Assembly (NCBI GenBank): GCA_045613945.1
Contig: JAZLBZ010000025.1
Location: forward strand, 1 to 42,851
DNA from: HGM04593 sp045613945
GTDB lineage: Bacteria > Bacteroidota > Bacteroidia > Bacteroidales > Bacteroidaceae
Direction: 5' to 3'
DNA: 42,851 bases
Shown: positions 16,059 through 23,118 of the stretch, piece by piece
Numbering within the stretch: the first letter of the stretch is position 1
How the letters are laid out: the number at the start of each line of letters is the position of its first letter
Program-made: the position numbers and the translations under genes
Notes under the pieces: model-generated
The model's input: the letters and a program-made list of their open reading frames with translations, nothing else
What the model was told of the DNA's origin: nothing
Databases searched by the model: none

Positions 16059-16910
16059 ATGAAGGTTGTAAGTACTATTGCGGCGTTGAAAAGTCTTCTT
16101 GATGGATTTCGTGCCGAGGGGAAAAGTATAGGCTTTGTTCCTACAATGGGAGCATTGCACAATGGCCATGCTTCGCTTGTGGAGCGCTCTGTAAAAGAGA
16201 ATGATGTTACGGTGGTGAGTGTCTTTGTCAATCCCACACAGTTCAATGATAAGAATGACCTCAAGAATTATCCACGCACGCTTGATGCCGACTGTGCTTT
16301 GCTTGAGCGCGTTGGTGCTGCAGTGGTATTTGCGCCTTCGGTTGAGGAGATGTACCCAACCGAGGATACACGTGAGTTCTCTTTTGCTCCGCTCGACACT
16401 GTGATGGAGGGTGCCTGCCGCCCCGGTCACTTCAATGGCGTGGCGCAGATTGTCAGCAAACTATTCTATGCGGTGGAGCCTCACAAGGCGTACTTCGGCG
16501 AGAAGGATTTCCAGCAACTTGCCATAATCCGCGAGATGGTGCGCCAACTTGCTTTTGATATTGAGATAGTTGGCTGCCCCATTGTGCGCGAGGAGGATGG
16601 CCTTGCAATGAGCAGCCGCAACACCTTGCTTACCGAGGATGAGCGCGAGCGTGCTCTCACAATCTCGAGCACTCTCTTTGCGAGTGTCGATTTTGCAGCA
16701 GTTAATTCGCTTGCTGCTACAAAGGCCTTTGTTGAGGATATGATAGATGATACCGAGGGACTTGAACTCGAGTATTACCAAATTGTTGACGGCAATACCC
16801 TGCAGGAGATTGAGGAGTGGGGCGACAGCGACTACGTGGTGGGCTGTATTGCGCTGTTCTGTGGAAATATAAGATTGATAGATAATATAAAATATAAGGA
16901 GGTAAAGTAA
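16059..16910 (+). CDS. panC: Pantothenate synthetase (pantoate-beta-alanine ligase)
   Basis: This 283-residue cytosolic enzyme joins pantoate and beta-alanine with ATP to make pantothenate. Family signatures are plain: PTMGALHNGH (ATP-binding HIGH-like motif), FVNPTQFNDKNDLKNYPR, the pantoate site RPGHFNGVAQIV, FGEKDFQQLAII and the KMSKS-like AMSSRN. Length equals the usual PanC. panD follows after one base, so beta-alanine supply and use are encoded together. It runs away from the GT5-like gene; the 290 bp between them hold that gene's promoter, but I find no convincing promoter for panC. Confidence 0.97.
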   Translation: MKVVSTIAALKSLLDGFRAEGKSIGFVPTMGALHNGHASLVERSVKENDVTVVSVFVNPTQFNDKNDLKNYPRTLDADCALLERVGAAVVFAPSVEEMYPTEDTREFSFAPLDTVMEGACRPGHFNGVAQIVSKLFYAVEPHKAYFGEKDFQQLAIIREMVRQLAFDIEIVGCPIVREEDGLAMSSRNTLLTEDERERALTISSTLFASVDFAAVNSLAATKAFVEDMIDDTEGLELEYYQIVDGNTLQEIEEWGDSDYVVGCIALFCGNIRLIDNIKYKEVK

Positions 16911-16911
16911 G

Positions 16912-17256
16912 ATGTTGCTTCAGATGCTTAAATCAAAAATCCATTGCGCCACAGTTACCGAGGCGAATCTTCATTATATGGGCAGCATTACCATTGATGA
17001 GGCGTTGATGGATGCTGCCGGATTGCTCGAGGGTGAGCAGGTGCATGTTGTCAACAACAGTAACGGCGAGCGCATCGTTACATATACAATAAAGGGCGAG
17101 CGTGGCTCGGGCGTCATCTGCTTGAATGGTGCTGCAGCACATAAGTTCCAGCCTGGCGACGTGGCAATCATTATGGCGTATGCCACAATGACCCCAGAGG
17201 AGGCTGCGGTGTTCAAGCCAAAGGTTATAATACCGGACCGTCACAACAAGATATAA
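16912..17256 (+). CDS. panD: Aspartate 1-decarboxylase, pyruvoyl-dependent
   Basis: This 114-residue proenzyme makes beta-alanine from aspartate for PanC. The self-cleavage site is Gly24-Ser25 in LHYMGSITIDEALM, as in the family, where Ser25 becomes the pyruvoyl group. The late NGAAAHKFQPGDVAIIMAYA is also typical. The start at 16912 places the cleavage site at the standard position. It lies one base after panC and is followed by a hairpin repeat element and a strong terminator. Confidence 0.97.
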   Translation: MLLQMLKSKIHCATVTEANLHYMGSITIDEALMDAAGLLEGEQVHVVNNSNGERIVTYTIKGERGSGVICLNGAAAHKFQPGDVAIIMAYATMTPEEAAVFKPKVIIPDRHNKI

Positions 17257-17257
17257 A

Positions 17258-17350
17258 TGACTAAAAAGCAAACTACTGCGTTATACGAACCCCCAAAAAT
17301 CCTCATTTACGTTTAGTAAACTGTGGTTTTTGGGGGTTCGCAAGCCTTGT
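17258..17350. repeat. Hairpin repeat element R1 (partner at 33210-33302)
   Basis: This element of about 93 bp begins TGACTAAAAAGCAAA, contains CTGCGTTA and ends TTCGCAAGCCTTG. Its centre is a long hairpin, CGAACCCCCAAAAA with TTTTTGGGGGTTCG, around TCCTCATTTAC and AGTAAACT. A second copy at 33210-33302 shares the ends and the core but has a different, still paired, stem. Confidence 0.8.
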
Positions 17351-17399
17351 ATTTTATCTTTTTATTCAATTATATTATTTTTGGTTAGTAGATAATATA

Positions 17400-17435
17400 A
17401 ACAGCATGGACTGCCGATTGGCAGTCCATGCTGTT
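17400..17435. terminator. Bidirectional terminator between panD and the decarboxylase genes
   Basis: A 16-bp perfect stem, AACAGCATGGACTGCC with GGCAGTCCATGCTGTT, has the loop GATT. T-rich sequence follows on the plus side and A-rich sequence on the other, fitting convergent genes. Confidence 0.85.
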
Positions 17436-17452
17436 TATGTGGTTTTTTTGTT

Positions 17453-17887
17453 TTACTCCAATACCACAAGTACTGCGCCGTCGGCTACAGTGTCTCCCTT
17501 TGCTACCTGGATGGCAGCAACCTTGCCGTCGCGGTCGGCATTGATATTGTTCTCCATCTTCATGGCCTCAAGCACTACAACTGTCTGGCCTTTTGCGACT
17601 GTGTCGCCAATATTGACCTTGACATCAATGATTACACCCGGTAGCGGGGTCTTTATGCCGTAACCACCAGCCGGCGCAGCGGCGGCTGGCTTTGCAGCGG
17701 GTGCCGGTGCTGCAGCGGGCTTTGCTGCAACGGGCTGAACCTTTACCACCGGTTTCTCTTCAACGGGTTTCTCCCACTCTACAGTGTATTCAGCACCATT
17801 GACTGTTACCTTTGCAGTTGTGTCGCAAACCTCGTTTATAGCAACTGCATACTCATTTCCATTGATTTTATATTTGTACTCTTTCAT
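17453..17887 (-). CDS. mmdC: Biotin carboxyl carrier subunit of methylmalonyl-CoA decarboxylase
   Basis: This 144-residue protein has a small N-terminal domain, a Pro/Ala-rich hinge (about 48-74) and a C-terminal biotinyl domain with VVVLEAMKMENNI, so Lys110 is the biotin site. In the Bacteroidales propionate pathway the carrier moves CO2 between the carboxyltransferase (MmdA) and a membrane decarboxylase. It is the last gene of the mce-mmdA-OadG-like-mmdC set, four bases after the small gene, and ends at a terminator. The membrane decarboxylase gene (mmdB type) is not in the window, so the protein could also serve a carboxylase running the other way. Confidence 0.9.
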   Translation of the reverse strand: MKEYKYKINGNEYAVAINEVCDTTAKVTVNGAEYTVEWEKPVEEKPVVKVQPVAAKPAAAPAPAAKPAAAAPAGGYGIKTPLPGVIIDVKVNIGDTVAKGQTVVVLEAMKMENNINADRDGKVAAIQVAKGDTVADGAVLVVLE

Positions 17888-17891
17888 GGTT

Positions 17892-18038
17892 TTACTTGTT
17901 TAGGTTATTCCAATGCTTGTTTGTGTATGTGATGGTGAGCACGCCACTCTCGTTGTCGTGAACGTTGTCGCCCATATATGCTGCCAATGCCATTGAGATG
18001 GCGGCAACAACCTCGTTGTTAGTTGTGCAGTTTTCCAT
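17892..18038 (-). CDS. Small OadG-like protein, soluble part only
   Basis: This 48-residue frame starts with ATG 11 bases after mmdA and ends 4 bases before mmdC. It contains NNEVVAAISMALAAYMGDNV, then HDNESGVLTIT, and ends near KHWNNLNK. That pattern resembles the cytoplasmic tail of gamma/delta subunits (OadG family) of sodium-pumping decarboxylases, with the helix EVVAAISMAL and a Trp near the end. The N-terminal membrane helix of full OadG proteins is missing. Its place between the carboxyltransferase and biotin carrier genes supports a role in assembling that complex. Family assignment is by resemblance only. Confidence 0.72.
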   Translation of the reverse strand: MENCTTNNEVVAAISMALAAYMGDNVHDNESGVLTITYTNKHWNNLNK

Positions 18039-18049
18039 AGTGTTCCTGT

Positions 18050-19603
18050 TTAAAGTGGAATGTTACCGTGTTTCTTCTTTGGCAAATCCTGACGCTTGCT
18101 CTCGAGTTGCGCAAGTGCGCGTATCACGCGGAAACGGGTGTTGCGTGGCTCAATGACATCATCGATATAACCATACTTTGCCGCCTGGTAAGGGTTGGCA
18201 AAGAGACGGTTGTACTCGGCCTCCTTCTCTGCGATGAATGCTTTGGGGTCTTCGGCCTCCTTTGCCTCCTTTGCATAGAGTACCTCGGCAGCACCGGCTG
18301 CGCCCATAACGGCTATCTCGGCGCTGGGCCAAGCGTAGTTGAGGTCGGCGCGCAACTGCTTGCAGGCCATCACAATGTGTGAACCGCCATAAGACTTGCG
18401 AAGTGTTACTGTTACCTTAGGTACTGTGGCTTCGCCGTATGCATAGAGAAGTTTTGCTCCGTGCAGGATAACGGCGTTGTATTCCTGTGCTGTGCCGGGC
18501 AAGAATCCCGGTACGTCAACGAGTGTTACAAGCGGAATGTTGAATGCGTCGCAGAAACGCACGAAACGGGCTCCCTTGCGCGATGAGTTGCAGTCGAGTA
18601 CGCCGGCGTACTTGCAGGGCTGGTTGGCAACGATACCTACCGACTTGCCGTTCATCCTTGCAAAGCCCACGATGATGTTCTGGGCATAGTCGCGGTGCAC
18701 CTCAAGGAACTCGCCGTTGTCGACAATCTCCGCAATCACGCGATACATGTCGTATGCCTGGTTGGGGTTGTCGGGGATTATGGTGTTGAGTATGTCGCTT
18801 GTGCGGTTGATGGGGTCGGTGCATGGAACTTCGGGCACGCTCTCCATGTTGTTCTGTGGAATGTAACTCATCAGTTTGCGGATGAGTGCCAGGCCCTCCT
18901 CCTCGGTCTGTGCTGTAAAGTGTGTGACGCCCGACTTGCTTGCATGCACGCTTGCACCGCCAAGTTCCTCCTGTGTCACAACCTCTCCAAGCACGGTCTT
19001 TACTACCTTTGGGCCTGTGAGGAACATGTATGCAGTGCCTTCCATCATGATGGTGAAGTCGGTGAGTGCGGGTGAGTATACCGCACCGCCTGCACATGGG
19101 CCAAAGATGCCCGAAATTTGTGGTATGACACCCGATGCCATGATGTTGCGCTGGAAAATCTCGGCATATCCGGCAAGGGCGTTGATGCCCTCCTGAATGC
19201 GTGCGCCGCCGCTGTCGTTGATGCCGATTACCGGTGCGCCAACCTTCATTGCCATATCCATAACCTTGCATATCTTCTGTGCCATTGTCTCGCTCAGCGA
19301 GCCTCCGGTTACTGTGAAGTCCTGGGCAAAGATATAGACAAGGCGTCCCTCTATTGTTCCGCTACCCACAACGACACCATCGCCAAGATACTGCTTTTTC
19401 TCCTGGCCGAAGTTTGTGCATCGGTGTGTGACAAACATATCCATCTCCTCGAAACTGCCTTTGTCGAGCAGCATGTCTATGCGCTCGCGGGCTGTGTACT
19501 TGCCGCGTTCGTGCTGTTTCTCTATGGCTTTCTCTCCGCCGCCAAGACGTGCCTTTGCACGCAAGGCTACCAGCTCTTTGATTTTTTCAAATTGCTTGCT
19601 CAT
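18050..19603 (-). CDS. mmdA: Methylmalonyl-CoA decarboxylase alpha subunit / acyl-CoA carboxyltransferase
   Basis: This 517-residue cytosolic protein belongs to the carboxyltransferase family of propionyl-CoA carboxylase beta and MmdA. Seen motifs include the N-terminal KQHERGKYTARERIDMLLD, DFTVTGGSLSETMAQKI, the oxyanion-hole region NDSGGARIQEGI, GPCAGGAVYSPALTDF, and in the C-terminal half VDVPGFLPGTAQEYN and RKSYGGSHIVMACK. It moves the carboxyl group between methylmalonyl-CoA and biotin on MmdC. Length is typical. It lies between methylmalonyl-CoA epimerase and the small OadG-like gene on one strand, which favours the methylmalonyl-CoA to propionyl-CoA role over other acyl-CoA substrates. 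Confidence 0.93.
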   Translation of the reverse strand: MSKQFEKIKELVALRAKARLGGGEKAIEKQHERGKYTARERIDMLLDKGSFEEMDMFVTHRCTNFGQEKKQYLGDGVVVGSGTIEGRLVYIFAQDFTVTGGSLSETMAQKICKVMDMAMKVGAPVIGINDSGGARIQEGINALAGYAEIFQRNIMASGVIPQISGIFGPCAGGAVYSPALTDFTIMMEGTAYMFLTGPKVVKTVLGEVVTQEELGGASVHASKSGVTHFTAQTEEEGLALIRKLMSYIPQNNMESVPEVPCTDPINRTSDILNTIIPDNPNQAYDMYRVIAEIVDNGEFLEVHRDYAQNIIVGFARMNGKSVGIVANQPCKYAGVLDCNSSRKGARFVRFCDAFNIPLVTLVDVPGFLPGTAQEYNAVILHGAKLLYAYGEATVPKVTVTLRKSYGGSHIVMACKQLRADLNYAWPSAEIAVMGAAGAAEVLYAKEAKEAEDPKAFIAEKEAEYNRLFANPYQAAKYGYIDDVIEPRNTRFRVIRALAQLESKRQDLPKKKHGNIPL

Positions 19604-19637
19604 GATATTTCAGTTAATGTTCTTTCAGTGGTTAAAG

Positions 19638-20042
19638 TTACTCCTCGCAAAGTTCGGTGAGCACGCCCTGCGTCGATTTGGGGTGCAGGAAGGCGATGTG
19701 CAGTCCCTCGGCTCCGCCTCGTGGTGCCTTGTCAATGGTGCGTATCTCCTTCTGCTCGCACTCGGCAAGGGCATTGGCAACTCCATCCTCTACCTTGTAG
19801 GCAATGTGGTGTATGCCCTCGCCTCTGCTCTCAATGAATTTCGCTATTGTGCTGTCGGGCGATGTTGCCTCAAGCAGTTCTATCTTTGTCTCGCCCACCT
19901 TGAGGAATGCGGTGCGCACCTTCTGTTCCTCTACAGTCTCTATGTTGTAGCACTCGAATCCCAATACCTGCTCGTAGTAGGGCAGTGCATCTTCAATGCT
20001 CTTTACCGCAATGCCCAGATGTTCTATCTTTGAAATCTTCAT
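19638..20042 (-). CDS. mce: Methylmalonyl-CoA epimerase
   Basis: This 134-residue VOC-fold enzyme interconverts the R and S forms of methylmalonyl-CoA. It begins MKISKIEHLGIAVKSIEDAL with the metal-binding His in EHLGIAV, and has GEGIHHIAYKVEDG with further metal ligands and a late Glu in KIELLEATSPDS. Size and motifs match the family. It is the first gene of the decarboxylase set, 34 bases before mmdA, and has its own promoter-like site at 20104-20133. Confidence 0.95.
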   Translation of the reverse strand: MKISKIEHLGIAVKSIEDALPYYEQVLGFECYNIETVEEQKVRTAFLKVGETKIELLEATSPDSTIAKFIESRGEGIHHIAYKVEDGVANALAECEQKEIRTIDKAPRGGAEGLHIAFLHPKSTQGVLTELCEE

Positions 20043-20103
20043 AACGCGATGTCTGTGTTGTTTCTCTTTTGTGCCCGGGGCACGTTATTCAATCTCGCTA
20101 ATG

Positions 20104-20133
20104 CGAAGATAATACTTAAAAACGGAAAAGCAA
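20104..20133 (-). promoter_or_regulatory. Possible promoter of the mce-mmd genes
   Basis: On the minus strand TTG (20133-20131), 19 bp and TATCTTCG (20111-20104) match the Bacteroidetes pattern at all but one of the -7 positions. The leader then contains the small palindrome GTGCCCGGGGCAC. Confidence 0.45.
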
Positions 20134-20208
20134 CAATTTATGGAATGTTTTTTGGCTGTTTGCTACTGTGGGCGACTGTGCCCGGACTTTTCTGTGCGGG
20201 GGTATAAA

Positions 20209-20267
20209 CGAGCAATCTCCCCGCTGCGCAGCGGGGAGATTGCTCGTGAAAAGGCTCTTGGCCTTTT
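20209..20267. terminator. 38-bp perfect palindrome and second hairpin after rng
   Basis: Positions 20209-20246 form an uninterrupted palindrome of two 19-bp arms starting CGAGCAATCTCCCCGCTGC. Next to it, toward rng, lies AAAAGGC/GCCTTTT (20249-20267). Both are within 75 bases of the rng stop, so they probably end the minus-strand rng transcript. Confidence 0.75.
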
Positions 20268-20282
20268 GGGTTCTTGTTTCAA

Positions 20283-21860
20283 TTACTTGATGTCGGTTGT
20301 CTCTTTCATGTCGACCTCGTTGCCATTCTTATCATAGAAGTGATATTCAAGATATGACAGTTTTTGATCGGGTACGACTCTGATTCCAAATCCGTATCTC
20401 ATTTGCCATTTGCGGTAGAGTGAGATGAGGCCTTTCTTTACAAAGGCGTCAATGTACGGATGCACATGTAATTTAAACCGCTTGATACCCGTAGTCTTTA
20501 CCAGGGTCTCAATTTTACTCTCCAATGTCTCGGTAAACAGTACCGATGGCTGTATCTTGCCTTTGCCGTGACAGACGGGACAGCATTCTTCAACCTGCAG
20601 TGATGTCGCAGGGCGGACTCTCTGACGTGTTATCTGCATCAGGCCGAACTTGCTCAGTGGCAGAATATTGTGCTTGGCTCTGTCGCGGCTCATATTCTCC
20701 GTCATCCTCTCATAGAGTTTCTGGCGGTTCTCGGCTTTGTCCATGTCAATAAAGTCGACCACGATGATGCCGCCCATGTCGCGCAGGCGCAGTTGGCGGG
20801 CAAGTTCGTCGGCGGCTCCCAGGTTTACCTCGAGCGCATTTTCCTCCTGATTGCTTGCGTTGTTGCGTGCTCTGTTGCCGCTGTTTACATCAACGACGTG
20901 CAATGCCTCGGTGTGCTCGATGACCAGGTAGGCTCCGCCTTTGAACGAAACGATTTTTCCGAACGAGGATTTTATCTGTTTCGTTATTCCAAAGTGGTCG
21001 AAAATGGGCAGTTCTCCGCGATACAGCTTGATGATGTTTACGCTTTCAGGGGCTATTACCGAAACGTAATCCCTAATGCGCTTGTAGACCTCAATGTCGT
21101 TGACGTGTATGCTTTCATACGACGGGTTGAACAGGTCGCGGAGCAGTGCGAGGGTTCTGTCGGACTCCTCGTGCACCATTGTCGGCGGTTTTGTGCTTTT
21201 CTGCACCTTGCCCACGAGTGATTCCCAGTTATTGACCAGTGAGCGCAACTCGCTGTCAAGTTCGGCAACCTTCTTGCCTTCGGCGGCAGTGCGCACTATG
21301 ATGCCAAAGTTCTTTGGCTTGATGCTCTGCAAAAGTTGCTTGAGACGGGTGCGCTCCTCGGGGGACTTGATTTTTGATGATACTGATACCTTGTCCTCAA
21401 ACGGTATCAGTATCAGGAAACGTCCTGCAAATGACAGTTCGCAGGTCAGCCTCGGGCCTTTTGTGTTTATTGGCTCTTTGGTTATCTGCACCAGAATCTC
21501 CTGGCCTGTCTGCAGTGCTTCGCTGATGTTTCCCTCCTTCTTTTTCTCGGGCATAATGGATGCCTTTGCAATGGGGAAACTTTTCTTTCGGTCGCTTGTA
21601 ATTTGTTTCAGATACTTCTGAAGAGAGTAAAATTGTGCGCCTAAATCAGTATAGTGCAGGAATGCTTCCTTTTCTGAACCGACATCTACAAAGCAGGCGT
21701 TGAGTCCGGGCATGATTTTCTTCACACGCCCGTGATAGATGTTGCCTACTGAAAATGTCTCTGTCTGTTCCTCCTTCTGGAACTCTACCAACTGCTTCTC
21801 CTCTGTGATGGCAATGGAGACCTCCTGGGGGTGAACATCCACAAATAGTTCGCTTGTCAC
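20283..21860 (-). CDS. rng: Ribonuclease G/E family endoribonuclease
   Basis: This 525-residue RNase E/G family protein cleaves A/U-rich single-stranded RNA in rRNA maturation and mRNA decay. An S1 RNA-binding domain occupies about 35-130 (VGNIYHGRVKKIMPGLNACF). The metal-binding catalytic region shows HVVDVNSG (near 325) and IIVVDFIDMD (near 368). The zinc-link Cys pair is present in CCPVCHGKGKI. Length is in the RNase G range, with no long RNase E-type tail. The start is a GTG codon; the family-typical N-terminus MTSELFVDV supports it. It follows HU and the 29-residue microprotein on the same strand, with a hairpin between. Confidence 0.95.
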   Translation of the reverse strand: MTSELFVDVHPQEVSIAITEEKQLVEFQKEEQTETFSVGNIYHGRVKKIMPGLNACFVDVGSEKEAFLHYTDLGAQFYSLQKYLKQITSDRKKSFPIAKASIMPEKKKEGNISEALQTGQEILVQITKEPINTKGPRLTCELSFAGRFLILIPFEDKVSVSSKIKSPEERTRLKQLLQSIKPKNFGIIVRTAAEGKKVAELDSELRSLVNNWESLVGKVQKSTKPPTMVHEESDRTLALLRDLFNPSYESIHVNDIEVYKRIRDYVSVIAPESVNIIKLYRGELPIFDHFGITKQIKSSFGKIVSFKGGAYLVIEHTEALHVVDVNSGNRARNNASNQEENALEVNLGAADELARQLRLRDMGGIIVVDFIDMDKAENRQKLYERMTENMSRDRAKHNILPLSKFGLMQITRQRVRPATSLQVEECCPVCHGKGKIQPSVLFTETLESKIETLVKTTGIKRFKLHVHPYIDAFVKKGLISLYRKWQMRYGFGIRVVPDQKLSYLEYHFYDKNGNEVDMKETTDIK

Positions 21861-21939
21861 AATACTGTATTGTTTTTTTGTTTTGCACCTCCTTTACTTC
21901 AAGGCGAGGCGCATTGCCTTAATGATGGGTTGCTCTTGA

Positions 21940-22028
21940 ATACCTCGGGTGAGGTATTGAAAAACTCTTGCTTAAAACAAAAAACAAACTTGAGGCTTTT
22001 GTTATTGTGCTTACAAGTTTGTTTTTTG
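21940..22028 (-). terminator. Hairpins between the microprotein gene and rng
   Basis: A 15-bp stem, CAAAAAACAAACTTG (21978-21992) with CAAGTTTGTTTTTTG (22014-22028), acts as an intrinsic terminator shape on the minus strand. A second hairpin, AATACCTC with GAGGTATT (21940-21959), follows. They suggest partial separation of rng from the genes upstream. Confidence 0.6.
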
Positions 22029-22047
22029 TGCTTTGACAGACTTTTAC

Positions 22048-22137
22048 TTACTTGCTCTTATGTCTGTTCTTTCTCAGTCTTTTTTTACGCTTGTGCGTAG
22101 ACATTTTATGTCTTTTTTTCTTTTTTCCGCTTGGCAT
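22048..22137 (-). CDS. 29-residue basic microprotein, AURKAIP1/COX24-like
   Basis: An ATG at 22137 opens a 29-codon frame beginning MPSGKKKKRHKMSTHKRKKR and ending RLRKNRHKSK. More than half the residues are Lys or Arg, with conserved-looking HKMSTHKRKKRLRKNRHK. This matches the short Bacteroidetes proteins annotated as AURKAIP1/COX24 domain proteins, a family related to mitochondrial small-subunit protein mS38. A ribosomal small-subunit role is likely but not shown for this organism. The gene lies 28 bases after HU and is followed by a terminator hairpin. Confidence 0.87.
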   Translation of the reverse strand: MPSGKKKKRHKMSTHKRKKRLRKNRHKSK

Positions 22138-22165
22138 AAGTTTAAAATTTATTGATTAATCACTA

Positions 22166-22441
22166 TTATTTTTTTACTTCATTCATGAATGTCTTGGCTG
22201 GCTTGAAGGCTGGGATGTTGTGCGCTGGAATAGTAATTGTCTTTTCCTTATGTATGTCGCGCGCAGTCTTCTCTGCTCTGTGCTTGATGATGAAACTTCC
22301 AAAACCGCGCAGGTATACAGACTCCTGGTTAACCAACGATGTCTTTACAGTCTCCATAAACGATTCAACAGTTGTTAAAACCACCGATTTCTCAATTCCT
22401 GTCTTCTTCGCAATCTCATTAACAATCTCTGCTTTTGTCAT
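22166..22441 (-). CDS. HU/IHF family DNA-binding protein
   Basis: This 91-residue nucleoid protein starts MTKAEIVNEIAKKTGIEKS and carries the HU beta-arm region GFGSFIIKHRAEKTARDIHK, followed by the typical IPAHNIPAFKPAKTF. It bends and compacts DNA as a dimer. Length equals the family norm. The gene is first in the HU-microprotein-rng set and has a TATATTTG -7 element just upstream. Confidence 0.95.
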   Translation of the reverse strand: MTKAEIVNEIAKKTGIEKSVVLTTVESFMETVKTSLVNQESVYLRGFGSFIIKHRAEKTARDIHKEKTITIPAHNIPAFKPAKTFMNEVKK

Positions 22442-22490
22442 CTTTCTGTGATTTTTTATAATTCAACGCTTTGGTTTTAATTTCGGAGCA

Positions 22491-22498
22491 CAAATATA
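22491..22498 (-). promoter_or_regulatory. -7 promoter element of HU gene
   Basis: TATATTTG on the minus strand is a perfect -7 match, 50 bases before the HU start. The -33 region is weak (TTTC), so only the -7 element is called. Confidence 0.5.
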
Positions 22499-22652
22499 CA
22501 GCATTTTTTATTCTTACCGAAATTTATGCTCGCTTTTTTTGTAAAAACATAATAATTTGGCCTTTGCGTTGCTGTCAACACCTTCCATTCTGCTCTTTTT
22601 GGGGGCTTTTTTGCATTTTTTGCATGCTGCTTGCAAATACTCCTCTCATTTA

Positions 22653-22684
22653 TTTGAAACGGCTCTGTATTTTTTATAATTTTG
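22653..22684 (+). promoter_or_regulatory. Promoter of ssb
   Basis: TTTG (22653-22656), a 20-bp spacer and TAATTTTG (22677-22684) are a perfect Bacteroidetes promoter. Transcription would start near 22690, after the in-frame ATG at 22687, so the ATG at 22717 is the usable ssb start. Confidence 0.75.
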
Positions 22685-22716
22685 CAATGGATTTTAAACT
22701 AAATAATAGAGTCACT

Positions 22717-23103
22717 ATGTCAGTAAATAAAGTTATTTTAATAGGTAATGTGGGCAAGGACCCCGATGTGCGTCATCTTGACCGTAATGTTGTTGTTGCC
22801 AATTTGGTCTTGGCTACAACCGAGCGTGGATATACTCTGCAGAACGGCACTCCAGTGCCCGAGCGTACCGAATGGCACAACATTGTCCTTTGGGGAGGCT
22901 TGGCCGAGGTTGCCGAGAAGTATGTTCACAAGGGTGACCGCATTTATATCGAGGGTAAGATTAGGACAAATACCTACGAGGACCAGAACGGTATTCGCCG
23001 TTACAGGACCGAGATTCTTGCCGAGACTATGGATATGCTTTCATCAAGAGCGGCCGGAGCGGCACCTGCTTCCGAAATGCCTGGTCAGGGCACCCCTTTC
23101 TAA
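22717..23103 (+). CDS. ssb: Single-stranded DNA-binding protein
   Basis: From the ATG at 22717 the product has 128 residues. It begins MSVNKVILIGNVGKDPDVRH and has the OB-fold signatures RTEWHNIVLWGGLAEVAEKY and KGDRIYIEGKIRTNTYEDQN. The promoter decides the start. It protects single-stranded DNA and recruits replication and repair proteins. The C-terminus is odd: after the OB fold only about 22 residues remain, ending EMPGQGTPF, where most bacterial SSBs end in an acidic run then PF. Only the final PF is kept. gldE follows after 15 bases. A second SSB elsewhere in the genome is possible. Confidence 0.93.
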   Translation: MSVNKVILIGNVGKDPDVRHLDRNVVVANLVLATTERGYTLQNGTPVPERTEWHNIVLWGGLAEVAEKYVHKGDRIYIEGKIRTNTYEDQNGIRRYRTEILAETMDMLSSRAAGAAPASEMPGQGTPF

Positions 23104-23118
23104 TTAAATTCGACTGTT

